A stretch of 64,000 bases of DNA from Lacrimispora defluvii (GTDB lineage Bacteria > Bacillota > Clostridia > Lachnospirales > Lachnospiraceae): NCBI GenBank assembly GCA_013036995.1, contig JAAOXG010000020.1, positions 1-64,000 of the forward strand, given 5' to 3'. The translations under genes were made by a program, and so were the position numbers. The stretch's first letter is position 1. Every line of letters begins with the position of its first letter. The notes beneath the pieces are model-generated. The model had not been told where the DNA came from and did no database searches. It worked only from the letters and a program-made list of their open reading frames with translations. Shown here one piece after another: positions 7,738 through 15,012 of this stretch.

Positions 7738-8887
7738 GAACGTACCAGAGCCATCGGGAAGGATGGGACTAATATGGTCGCTGGCGACGATCTATGACAG
7801 CGCTGTCATTGAATATGGTTCCATGGGACATATGCTGTACGCCCAAAAATGGATGAGTCAGACCGGACTGATAAAATATGGGGAATTGATATCTACTCAT
7901 TTGTCTGAAAAGGATATTGCACTGGGGATTACAAAAAGATTGGAAGAATGTGTGAAAGAAGTGGTAACGCTTGATCGTGCCAAAGCGATCTTTTTGATTC
8001 CATCAAGTGTACCGGAGATGATTGGGACAGATCTGGAATCCATTGGAGAAGAGCTGTCGGCGGCGTATCCGTCCATCCCAATTATTTCATTTAAAGCAGG
8101 AAATTTCAAGACTTCAAGAGAACAGGGGATGGAGGAAGCCTATGAAAAACTGGTTCGTTACATGTCAGAAAAAGACGGTGTAGGAATCGATACATTAAAA
8201 AAGGATTCCTTCAATATATTTGGAATCTCCTGTGACTGGTCACGTTTTCAGGCGGACACAGCAGAGATCTGCCGCATGATGAAGAAAGGCTTTGACATGG
8301 AACCGGCCGCAATATTGGGATCATCCTGCAGTATGGATCAGATCTGCCAAATGACAAAGGCAAAAATAACGCTGGTTATTCGAATAGAAGGCCTTAAAGC
8401 AGCTAAGCTACTTTATAAACAGTGGGGCATTCCCTACCTTTATCTGGCACCTTATGGACTTGCCGGAACTCTTCAGTGGATAAAGGAACTGGAAAATCTT
8501 CTTGGTAAAAGGGCAGAACAATCGTTCCTTATAAAGGAGCAAGAAGAGGTCGCCCATGCAAAACATATCTGCCAGCTTTATACCAGACTTCATAAAGATC
8601 GGGCAAACATATGGATTAGCGGAGAAGATGAATTAGCCAGAGGAATTCGCTCATTTGCCACAGACGAGATTGGATTTACATTTACTCAGGGTGGGATTCA
8701 TATGTCTGATGGCGTAGAACTTAGGGACAATCCCGGAGTGTTTTCCATTGAAGTCAGACGCAGCATCCTGTCTCAGAGTATAAACCCTTATGAACTTCCA
8801 TTTATGGGATTTCGGGGAGCCTTAAATTTATGCGGACTGTGGCACCAATACATGACGGATAGGGCGTTTCAGAGATTTGTAATGTGA
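7724..8887 (+). CDS. Nitrogenase component 1-like beta subunit (NifK/BchB-like), cluster cysteines lost
   Basis: A 387-residue component-1 homologue overlapping the alpha gene by 14 bases, start fixed by AAAGGAG seven bases upstream. The N-terminus reads YDSAVIEYGSMGHMLYA where NifK has a GSQGCVAY-type motif; by this hand alignment NifK Cys70, Cys95 and Cys153 become Ser11, His36 and Val96. In BchB the Cys95 position is Asp36, the fourth cluster ligand. A His in that place would be a new ligand type or mean a three-Cys site. The block SSVPEMIGTDLESIGEEL is the family's IGDDL region. It ends the operon; a repeated hairpin element begins six bases later. Confidence 0.85.
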   Translation: MPLYKNVPEPSGRMGLIWSLATIYDSAVIEYGSMGHMLYAQKWMSQTGLIKYGELISTHLSEKDIALGITKRLEECVKEVVTLDRAKAIFLIPSSVPEMIGTDLESIGEELSAAYPSIPIISFKAGNFKTSREQGMEEAYEKLVRYMSEKDGVGIDTLKKDSFNIFGISCDWSRFQADTAEICRMMKKGFDMEPAAILGSSCSMDQICQMTKAKITLVIRIEGLKAAKLLYKQWGIPYLYLAPYGLAGTLQWIKELENLLGKRAEQSFLIKEQEEVAHAKHICQLYTRLHKDRANIWISGEDELARGIRSFATDEIGFTFTQGGIHMSDGVELRDNPGVFSIEVRRSILSQSINPYELPFMGFRGALNLCGLWHQYMTDRAFQRFVM

Positions 8888-8892
8888 CACCA

Positions 8893-9040
8893 GAAAAGGA
8901 AGGAGCCGGCAAGAGGGGGGATCCTGCCGGCTAAAGTATGAAAAAAAGTATATTCTAAAAGGTTACTGGCCTCTTTACATGTATTACTATACCGGGAAAT
9001 TGTGATAGGAGTTTGTTGTAACTGTGAATAGTTTGTGAAA
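8893..9040 (+). repeat. Repeated intergenic element, copy A
   Basis: About 150 bp, related base by base to 11180-11329. It starts with a hairpin, AGCCGGCA (8904-8911) pairing with TGCCGGCT (8925-8932), then a conserved stretch around TGAAAAA, GGCCTCTTTACATGTATT and TATACCGG, and ends with the direct repeat CTGTGAA-N4-TTGTGAA (9022-9039). In copy B the hairpin differs by a compensating C-G to T-A change. No reading frame is shared by both copies, so it is a regulatory or RNA element, not a gene. Confidence 0.7.
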
Positions 9041-9055
9041 TGCAGGGGAGGGTTT

Positions 9056-9601
9056 ATGAGAGCAATGGAGATTTTAACGGAGCGTCTGTGTTTAAAGGAA
9101 TATGATAAGAGTTGTATTAATGATTATTATAAGCTGAAATCATGCCCATCTGTCTGGACTTATTCAACATTTGTTCCTGTGCAGAGTATATGGGAAGCAG
9201 AACATTTATTAAATGGGCAAATTGTTTCAAGGGAACAGAACAAAGGGGGATTTATGCCTCTATATAAAAGAGATAATGACCAGTATATCGGAGAGGCAGG
9301 AATTATTTCAATAAACAGGAATGCGAATCGATGTGAGATTGGCTATAATCTACTGCCTGAATTTTGGAATCAGGGCTTTGCCACTGAGATTGCCGCAAAG
9401 CTGGTAATACATGCAATTAATGATCTGAAATTTGAACGTGTCGAAGCTTTAGTGCTTTCAGATAACAAAGCATCATGCAGAGTCATGGAAAAATGTGGTT
9501 TTAAATGTGAAGGTATTCTAAGGCACTTTAACAGGCACCATGATAATTACCGTAATGTTAATTACTACGGAATCATATCCTCGGATATTAAATCTATCTG
9601 A
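9056..9601 (+). CDS. GNAT family N-acetyltransferase (RimJ/RimL-like)
   Basis: A 181-residue acetyltransferase. The ATG at 9056 follows GGGAGGG and is preferred to the GTG at 9035, which lies inside the conserved direct repeat of the element before it. It opens with the RimJ-like MEILTERLCLKEY strand; the acetyl-CoA site is in NQGFATEIAAKLVIHAI and the C-terminal motif SCRVMEKCGFKCEGILR is typical of proteins that acetylate ribosomal-protein N-termini or small amines. Monocistronic, closed by a strong terminator. Acceptor substrate not predictable. Confidence 0.88.
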   Translation: MRAMEILTERLCLKEYDKSCINDYYKLKSCPSVWTYSTFVPVQSIWEAEHLLNGQIVSREQNKGGFMPLYKRDNDQYIGEAGIISINRNANRCEIGYNLLPEFWNQGFATEIAAKLVIHAINDLKFERVEALVLSDNKASCRVMEKCGFKCEGILRHFNRHHDNYRNVNYYGIISSDIKSI

Positions 9602-9663
9602 TGACATAATTAATAGTAGGTAATTTGATTGAAATTGGTTCATTTAATCAATAAATACAAACA

Positions 9664-9704
9664 GGAAGGCTGCTAACGATCAGAATGAGCGTTAGCAGCC
9701 TTCC
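9664..9704. terminator. Strong bidirectional hairpin terminator
   Basis: Perfect 15-bp stem (GGAAGGCTGCTAACG at 9664-9678 with its complement at 9690-9704) between the convergent GNAT and DUF1847 genes. No long T-run, but placement between two gene ends in both directions supports termination. Confidence 0.7.
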
Positions 9705-9740
9705 TATCTATCATTAAAAATCTGATTTCAAATGGCAAGC

Positions 9741-10349
9741 TTAGACCTTTGAAGGAAAAAGTTTATCGTGATAATACGCATTGGCCTGATAAATCGCGCC
9801 CAAAGGATTATGACACAATACACGGTCCTTGACTGCAAATACGGTGACAGGAGCTTCGGAATACTTTATAAACAGAGAATCGTGTCCGACACAAAGACCA
9901 AGTACGATGTTTAAATCCGTTTTTGCTTCATTGAGAAAATGGGCCTGCGCGATTGGATTACACATAGCCACCGGATTATCATGAATTCCAATTAGCTCCC
10001 TGGAGAGATGACCGGTTTTACATAATATGGATTCCACCTGAAAACCATTGCTTACAAGCACATTTCGCAATACTTCTGCTTCATCTGTAAGCCCGATACA
10101 AAATGCCAGCCCCAGATTCTTGTATTCACATTCTCTGGCAAAGTCCATGGTTTCTTCCAATCTGGTTTTACTTCCATATCTGTCACTTACCACAATTGCA
10201 GAAGCCCTGGAGATTTTTAAGTTTTCCTCATCCTGATATAAAGATGACAGATTCTCCATATTATTTGAGAGACTTGGGCAGCCTTTGGGTGCATTTGAAA
10301 AATCACCTGAGCTGCAGGAATGAACTTTACAGGAAGCACAAAAATACAT
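9741..10349 (-). CDS. DUF1847 metal-binding-type protein
   Basis: A 202-residue cytoplasmic protein. Starting at ATG 10349 gives MYFCASCKVHSCSS, the usual N-terminus of DUF1847; a GTG nine bases upstream is possible but adds nothing conserved. It has a Cys cluster at the N-terminus (CASC, HSC, GCPSL) and others in GLAFCIGL, SILCKTGH, AMCNPIAQA, GLCVGHDS and VLCHNPLGA, suggesting a metal or Fe-S site. Function of the family is not established. It lies downstream of the secreted protein gene at 10378 with a 28-base gap and may share its transcript. Confidence 0.85.
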   Translation of the reverse strand: MYFCASCKVHSCSSGDFSNAPKGCPSLSNNMENLSSLYQDEENLKISRASAIVVSDRYGSKTRLEETMDFARECEYKNLGLAFCIGLTDEAEVLRNVLVSNGFQVESILCKTGHLSRELIGIHDNPVAMCNPIAQAHFLNEAKTDLNIVLGLCVGHDSLFIKYSEAPVTVFAVKDRVLCHNPLGAIYQANAYYHDKLFPSKV

Positions 10350-10377
10350 AATATTCACTTCTTTCTTTTCGTATTTT

Positions 10378-11070
10378 CTATTTTAGTAATTTTAATGTAT
10401 TTAATATCTCTTGGGCTTTACCCTGAGTATCCGGTGTATATAATGAGAAGACAAATATTATTTTATTTCCTCGGATACAGGCATAAAAATCTAAATTAAT
10501 AACATTACTGTAGATATATCTGGATTTTATTGCTGGAAATTCCCCCAGATGAGTGTTGGTTCGATCAATAAAAGTCACCTTATCCGTCAATGCACTGACA
10601 AAACCCACTTCATATGCATTGGCATATATTTGTGGATCAAGATATTCAGGAGATGATTCATTATCAAATGTAATTAACATGTTGTCATTGGATATATCAA
10701 ATGTTTGAGAATTACCATCAAAAGCAGTTGTGGTCACATCAGTTGGAATCTCAAGAGAGTATCCAAATTCTGTATTTTTATATGTATTGGAAGTCTTCTT
10801 ATTCTCGGCATTTGAATCAAGCCATTTCCCGGAAGCGTCAAAAGTATAATTTACACCATTAATGTTTTGTGTGATATTTGTTAACATCACACCATTTTCA
10901 TCAAAATAATACCAGTTACCCTGATCCTCAATCCACTGGCTGACTACTGGTGTTCCATTTTGATCGTATTTCCACTGACCATTATCCTGTTGAATCCAAC
11001 CGGCAAATGATTGCATAGTGAAAAGAGATGACAGACATGCTGTTAATAATAGAATTTTTACCTTTTTCAT
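10378..11070 (-). CDS. Secreted protein with choline-binding-type (glucan-binding) repeats
   Basis: A 230-residue exported protein with signal peptide (MKKVKILLLTACLSSLFTMQSFA, cleavage after residue about 23). Residues 24-80 carry two to three aromatic-rich cell-wall-binding repeats (GWIQQDNGQWKYDQNGTPV, QWIEDQGNWYYFDENGVML, NGVNYTFDASGKWL), which bind choline or glycans on cell walls. Residues about 95-230 form a compact domain of unknown type with a YSLEIPTDVTTTAFDG start, similar in shape to PsbP/DUF1795-like domains. AGGGGGAT serves as ribosome site. Confidence 0.75.
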   Translation of the reverse strand: MKKVKILLLTACLSSLFTMQSFAGWIQQDNGQWKYDQNGTPVVSQWIEDQGNWYYFDENGVMLTNITQNINGVNYTFDASGKWLDSNAENKKTSNTYKNTEFGYSLEIPTDVTTTAFDGNSQTFDISNDNMLITFDNESSPEYLDPQIYANAYEVGFVSALTDKVTFIDRTNTHLGEFPAIKSRYIYSNVINLDFYACIRGNKIIFVFSLYTPDTQGKAQEILNTLKLLK

Positions 11071-11100
11071 ATGATCCCCCTATTGTAACTGTTTTTATTT

Positions 11101-11129
11101 ATTATATAGGAAAAAGGTACAGATTACAA
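11101..11129 (-). promoter_or_regulatory. Sigma-A promoter of the secreted-protein gene
   Basis: On the minus strand: TTGTAA (11129-11124), 17-base spacer, TATAAT (11106-11101), 31 bases before the start codon. Confidence 0.75.
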
Positions 11130-11179
11130 TCAGATGTGTGGCGCTGCCTCGGTTAACACAGGCAGGTACAATAAACCCT

Positions 11180-11329
11180 AAAAAGGGAGGAGCCGGTAAG
11201 ATTGGCGGGATCCTACCGGCTGAAGTATGAAAAAGTATTTATATGAAAGGGTTATTAGCCTCTTTGTATTTATTAATATACCGGAAAAATGTGACCAGAT
11301 CATGATGCTTCTGTGAAGAGTTTGTGAAA
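11180..11329 (+). repeat. Repeated intergenic element, copy B, with Pho-box-like direct repeat
   Basis: Second copy of the element at 8893-9040. Hairpin arms are AGCCGGTA (11191-11198) and TACCGGCT (11214-11221), showing a compensating base-pair change relative to copy A. The 3' end is CTGTGAA-GAGT-TTGTGAA (11311-11328), followed 15 bases later by a strong promoter for the larE-like gene. Confidence 0.7.
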
Positions 11330-11343
11330 GTGAGTTGTTAGAA

Positions 11344-11372
11344 TTGACACTTCTCCTCCTGGTTGCTATAAT
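11344..11372 (+). promoter_or_regulatory. Consensus sigma-A promoter of the larE-like gene
   Basis: TTGACA (11344-11349), 17-base spacer, TATAAT (11367-11372): a perfect consensus. The direct repeat at 11311-11328 is upstream of the -35, at the distance seen for OmpR-type regulators. Confidence 0.85.
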
Positions 11373-11413
11373 TCCTATAAACATATTAATAAAGTGTGGT
11401 AAAAGGAGACTAT

Positions 11414-12226
11414 ATGAATATACAAGAGAAAGACCAAAAATTGAGGACATATATTTCAGAATTGGAAAGTCTGGCAGTTGCTTTTTCTTCAGGGGTGGAT
11501 TCAACTTTTTTATTAAAAACGGCACATGAGGTTCTTGGAGACCGGGTGATTGCAGTTACAGCCAAATCCTGTTCCTTTCCGGAACGGGAGCTGAATGAGG
11601 CAATTCAGTTTTGTGAGAGAGAAGGTATCCGGCATTTTATTGTTGACAGTGAAGAACTGGATATAGAAGGTTTTAGCAGCAATCCCAAAAACAGATGCTA
11701 TTTATGCAAGCATGAGTTGTTTGAAAAAGTGGCAGAGGTTGCGGCAGAGCAAGGGATTAAGCAGATAGCGGAAGGTTCTAATCTGGATGATAACGGGGAT
11801 TACCGCCCGGGGCTCATTGCTGTTGCAGAGTTGGGGGTTCACAGTCCCCTTCGCTATGCCAGGCTCAATAAGGAGGAAATAAGGGAGTTATCCAGGGAAC
11901 TGGGATTAAATACATGGAACAAGCAATCGTTCGCCTGCCTGTCCAGCCGGTTTGTGTATGGCGAGACTATTTCCAAAGAAAAGCTCTCTATGGTTGACAA
12001 AGCGGAACAGCTTTTACTGGACTTAGGGTTTTCCCAGGTGAGAGTTCGCATTCACGGTACAATTGCCAGGATCGAAGTGCTTCCGGATCAGATTGCCCAG
12101 CTTATTACAGAACCCAAAAAAAGTGTGATAACAGCAGAACTTCATCGGATTGGTTTTACCTATGTGACACTGGATTTAGACGGTTACCGCATGGGGAGCA
12201 TGAACTTAACGTTGAATAAAGAATAA
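11414..12226 (+). CDS. larE: LarE-like ATP-dependent sacrificial sulfur transferase
   Basis: A 270-residue PP-loop protein. ATG 11414 follows AAAGGAG; the upstream GTG at 11396 would overlap that site. The PP-loop is SSGVDS (residues 25-30). Cys175 in SFACLSSRF matches the sacrificial Cys of Lactobacillus LarE; Cys95 and Cys98 (NRCYLC) are extra and would complete a three-cysteine 4Fe-4S site as in the cluster-containing LarE type. LarE sulfurates pyridinium dicarboxylate mononucleotide to make the nickel-pincer cofactor of lactate racemase. No larA, larB or larC is in the window, so partner genes are elsewhere or the enzyme serves another racemase/epimerase. Confidence 0.87.
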   Translation: MNIQEKDQKLRTYISELESLAVAFSSGVDSTFLLKTAHEVLGDRVIAVTAKSCSFPERELNEAIQFCEREGIRHFIVDSEELDIEGFSSNPKNRCYLCKHELFEKVAEVAAEQGIKQIAEGSNLDDNGDYRPGLIAVAELGVHSPLRYARLNKEEIRELSRELGLNTWNKQSFACLSSRFVYGETISKEKLSMVDKAEQLLLDLGFSQVRVRIHGTIARIEVLPDQIAQLITEPKKSVITAELHRIGFTYVTLDLDGYRMGSMNLTLNKE

Positions 12227-12232
12227 ATATAA

Positions 12233-12279
12233 GGAGAATCCACAGGAGAAAAATATTTTTCCTGAAGGTTCTCCTTTTA
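12233..12279 (+). terminator. Terminator after larE
   Basis: Nested hairpin with outer arms GGAGAA (12233-12238) and TTCTCC (12269-12274) and an inner AGGA/TCCT stem, then TTTT. Confidence 0.75.
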
Positions 12280-12287
12280 AATAGCTG

Positions 12288-12316
12288 TTGATTTTTATAT
12301 CTTTTTCTGATATATT
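12288..12316 (+). promoter_or_regulatory. Promoter of the LRR protein gene
   Basis: TTGATT (12288-12293), 17-base spacer, TATATT (12311-12316), start codon 35 bases further. Confidence 0.65.
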
Positions 12317-12350
12317 GATTTGTTAAACAATCTATTGGAGAGGTACTAAA

Positions 12351-13322
12351 ATGTTTTTATATCAGACAGTAAATGACCATGTGCGGATTTTGACATGCAG
12401 AGGGTACGGGAGTGTTGTGCGTGTTCCGGAAAAGATTGGAAATCTTCCAGTAACGGAGTTGGCGGAGTATGCATTCTCCAACAGTGAGGGAAGGAATGAG
12501 ATGCTCTCGCATATCAGTAATGGCATCCAAATGTGCGATGAAGAGGGTAGTCCCGCTTCCTATGAGGAAAAGGATCTGCCACCAGAAATAACAGGCGATC
12601 TTTTAGAGGATCTTTATCTACCTCCTTCCATTAGAAAAATTGGAAACTATGCTTTTTATAATTGTTTTAAATTTCGCCATTTGGAGTGTTTCAGCTCCAT
12701 AGCGGATCTGGGCTCTGGTTTATTTACCGGATGTCTTGGAATCAGAAATCTGGATCTTCATATTACAGATGGAAGCCGCTCCTGCATGCAGGGCATTGTA
12801 TCGGAGCTAAGGCAGGAACTTTATGTAAATTATCATACAAAGGATATGACGGCAAGGCTGATATTTCCTGAAATGTACGAGGAGTCGGTGGAACACACGC
12901 CAGCTCGGATTATATTCCGGGAGATGCACGGATGTGGTCATTTGTACCGATATTGCTTTGACCAGTCCGAATTTCAGTTTCATAAATATGATGCATTATT
13001 TCCCCATGTCCGTGTTCAGGAATCGGATCGCCTGACTGCAGCGCTTGCTCTTTTAAGACTGTATACGCCTCTTAATCTTCTTCCCAGAGACAGGAAGACT
13101 TATGAGGATTATTTAAGGGAGCATCTACAGGCTGCCGCAGAAGCGTCACAAAAGGAAAGTGAATTATTTCTCTGGCTGGCAGCTGAGTATTGCAATGAAC
13201 AGACAGATTTTGACCGGATGATCGATCTGGCATCGGAAAATAATAATACGGAGCTGTTAAGTTCTCTAATGGATTTAAGACATTTGCGTTTCCCAGTAAA
13301 AAAACGTACATTTTCTCTTTAG
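12351..13322 (+). CDS. BspA-type leucine-rich-repeat protein, cytoplasmic
   Basis: A 323-residue protein without signal peptide. Residues about 1-45 and 85-145 hold LRR_5/BspA-like repeats (VPEKIGNLPVTELAEYAFSN; LPPSIRKIGNYAFYNCFKFR; LGSGLFTGC). Residues 150-323 lack repeats and are largely alpha-helical, ending LMDLRHLRFPVKKRTFSL. The direction and closeness to a VWA protein and a MoxR-type ATPase suggest it is the recognition or scaffold part of that module, though a terminator and separate promoter lie between. Function not known. Confidence 0.7.
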   Translation: MFLYQTVNDHVRILTCRGYGSVVRVPEKIGNLPVTELAEYAFSNSEGRNEMLSHISNGIQMCDEEGSPASYEEKDLPPEITGDLLEDLYLPPSIRKIGNYAFYNCFKFRHLECFSSIADLGSGLFTGCLGIRNLDLHITDGSRSCMQGIVSELRQELYVNYHTKDMTARLIFPEMYEESVEHTPARIIFREMHGCGHLYRYCFDQSEFQFHKYDALFPHVRVQESDRLTAALALLRLYTPLNLLPRDRKTYEDYLREHLQAAAEASQKESELFLWLAAEYCNEQTDFDRMIDLASENNNTELLSSLMDLRHLRFPVKKRTFSL

Positions 13323-13354
13323 TATGAATTGATTTTAATATTATCATTAATATA

Positions 13355-13399
13355 GAAAGGTGTATGAAATGGGAGATGGCTCGTTTCATGCACCTTTTA
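13355..13399 (+). terminator. Terminator after the LRR gene
   Basis: AAGGTGTATGAAA (13357-13369) pairs with TTTCATGCACCTT (13384-13396), one G-U, followed by TTTATT. Confidence 0.75.
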
Positions 13400-13420
13400 T
13401 TAAATGCCAGTTCATGGGTA

Positions 13421-13449
13421 TTGACATAAATTATAAATGGGTGTAGAAT
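13421..13449 (+). promoter_or_regulatory. Promoter with long leader for the VWA-MoxR operon
   Basis: TTGACA (13421-13426), 17-base spacer, TAGAAT (13444-13449). The leader to the start codon at 13675 is about 220 bases, AT-rich, and I see no clear stem-loop in it; a second promoter closer to the gene is possible. Confidence 0.7.
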
Positions 13450-13674
13450 GGTGAACTGTTAGTTTACTTTGATGCACTAATATGAAAATGAGATTGCTTT
13501 ATTATTATTTTCTTTTTTACTTTGATTAAAAGTAAGGCCAAAACAATAGAAAAAGAGTATTAATTTTGTTAGAATGAATTTATATAAAAGCGCTGTCAGA
13601 ATGATTCACTTAGCGTTGTATATATTATTTAGGTTTTACCGTATTAAGGAAAGTATAGAAAGAAGGTAAATAGA

Positions 13675-14994
13675 ATGATTGATCCGGTGAGACAGCGTCA
13701 GCTTGATGAACTGAACGAGGTAGAACTAGGACATGAGATACTCGGTAATGCAAGAAACGAACTTTATCTAAACTTCAGATATTTAGATGTTGCGTTAAGC
13801 AGTTTTGGATTTGAAGCCGATCGTTCTGGTTCCGGGCTCAGTACAGACGGTTATGTAATTTATTATCAGCCGGAGCTGCTGTTTTCCATGTTCCGGGGCA
13901 GCCGTATACGAATAAACCGGGCATATCTTCATATGCTTTTTCACTGTTTATTCTGGCATCTGGGTTCTATGGGAAACCGTGATAAGCAATACTGGGATCT
14001 GGCTTGTGATATAGTGGTTGAATCCATACTGGATGGATTCTATGTAAAATCTGTTTTTCAGCATCAGTCACCATATCGGCGTGAAATTTATGGCCAGATA
14101 AAAAACAGGCTTCCTGTATTCACAGCGGAAGGAATTTACCATATTCTTATGGAAATGAATTTATCAGAAGAAGCATTTCATCGTATGCAGACAGAATTTT
14201 TTGTGGACAGCCATGAAAAGTGGGAGCAGGAAGAAGATCCCCATATGAAGATAGAACGTCAGAATAAATGGCAGGATATCAGGGATAAAATGGAAACGGA
14301 GATGGAATCCTTTGGAGAAGAGGAGGATGATTCCTCCAGACAGCTTTTGGAGCAGGTAAAGTTAGAAAACCGGGAACGCTATGATTATAAACGGTTTTTA
14401 AGGAAATTCGCAGTTCTGAAAGAGGAAGCGGAGGTAGATCCCGATTCTTATGATTCCATATTCTATACGTATGGGCTGACGCTCTATAAAAACATGCCTT
14501 TGATTGAACCTCTTGAGACGAGAGAAGTTTTTAAAATCGAAGATTTTGTAATCGTGATCGATACTTCCATGTCCGTCTCAGGCCAGCTGGTGCGAAGCTT
14601 TCTGGAGCAGACTTATGAGGTTCTTGGAGAATCGGAAAGTTATTTTCGTAAAATAAACATTCATATCATACAGTGTGATGAACAGATCCGTTCTGATGTA
14701 ACTATTACAAGCAGGGAAGAAATGGAAGATTATATGAAACATTTCACTCTCTCTGGATTTGGCGGAACTGATTTTCGGCCTGCATTTGAGTATGTAAATG
14801 GTCTGCTGAATAAAGGCGCCTTTAAAAAACTCCGGGGTTTGTTGTATTTTACAGATGGAAAAGGAATCTATCCGGTAAAAATGCCTCCCTATGAAACTGC
14901 ATTTGTGTTTATGGAGGATCAGTATCAGGACATATCAGTACCAGGCTGGGCAATGAAGGTAATATTGACCAGGGAAGATCTGGAAGTAAATTAA
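13675..14994 (+). CDS. VWA-like protein with DUF2201-type N-terminal domain
   Basis: A 439-residue protein. Residues 20-190 match the putative metallopeptidase domain of DUF2201 proteins, with His86, His90 and His95 (HMLFHCLFWH); the usual HExxH glutamate is Met here, so peptidase activity is doubtful. Residues 215-260 are acidic and charged. Residues 288-439 are a VWA-like domain with an intact metal-ion site: IDTSMS from Asp296, GGTDF and a final FTDG. Such proteins act with MoxR AAA+ ATPases as chaperone or metal-insertion machines, or in NTP-dependent conflict systems. The MoxR gene follows after 18 bases. Confidence 0.82.
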   Translation: MIDPVRQRQLDELNEVELGHEILGNARNELYLNFRYLDVALSSFGFEADRSGSGLSTDGYVIYYQPELLFSMFRGSRIRINRAYLHMLFHCLFWHLGSMGNRDKQYWDLACDIVVESILDGFYVKSVFQHQSPYRREIYGQIKNRLPVFTAEGIYHILMEMNLSEEAFHRMQTEFFVDSHEKWEQEEDPHMKIERQNKWQDIRDKMETEMESFGEEEDDSSRQLLEQVKLENRERYDYKRFLRKFAVLKEEAEVDPDSYDSIFYTYGLTLYKNMPLIEPLETREVFKIEDFVIVIDTSMSVSGQLVRSFLEQTYEVLGESESYFRKINIHIIQCDEQIRSDVTITSREEMEDYMKHFTLSGFGGTDFRPAFEYVNGLLNKGAFKKLRGLLYFTDGKGIYPVKMPPYETAFVFMEDQYQDISVPGWAMKVILTREDLEVN

Positions 14995-15012
14995 CAGGAG
15001 AACAATAAAACA

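Noticed and set aside
1549-8887. Nitrogen fixation (nif) operon
   Set aside because: NifK-type cysteines are missing, proteins are short, and nifB, nifE, nifN and nifV are absent.
8904-8932. Rho-independent terminator for the nitrogenase-like operon
   Set aside because: The hairpin is strong but has no T-run and is part of a repeated element also found upstream of larE, so a simple terminator role is not supported.
11227-11316. 29-codon peptide starting MKKYLYERVISLF in copy B of the repeat
   Set aside because: The related sequence in copy A stops after six codons and is frame-shifted, so the conservation is not at protein level.
13930-13962. Active HExxH metallopeptidase in the VWA protein
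   Set aside because: The motif reads HMLFH; the catalytic Glu is missing.
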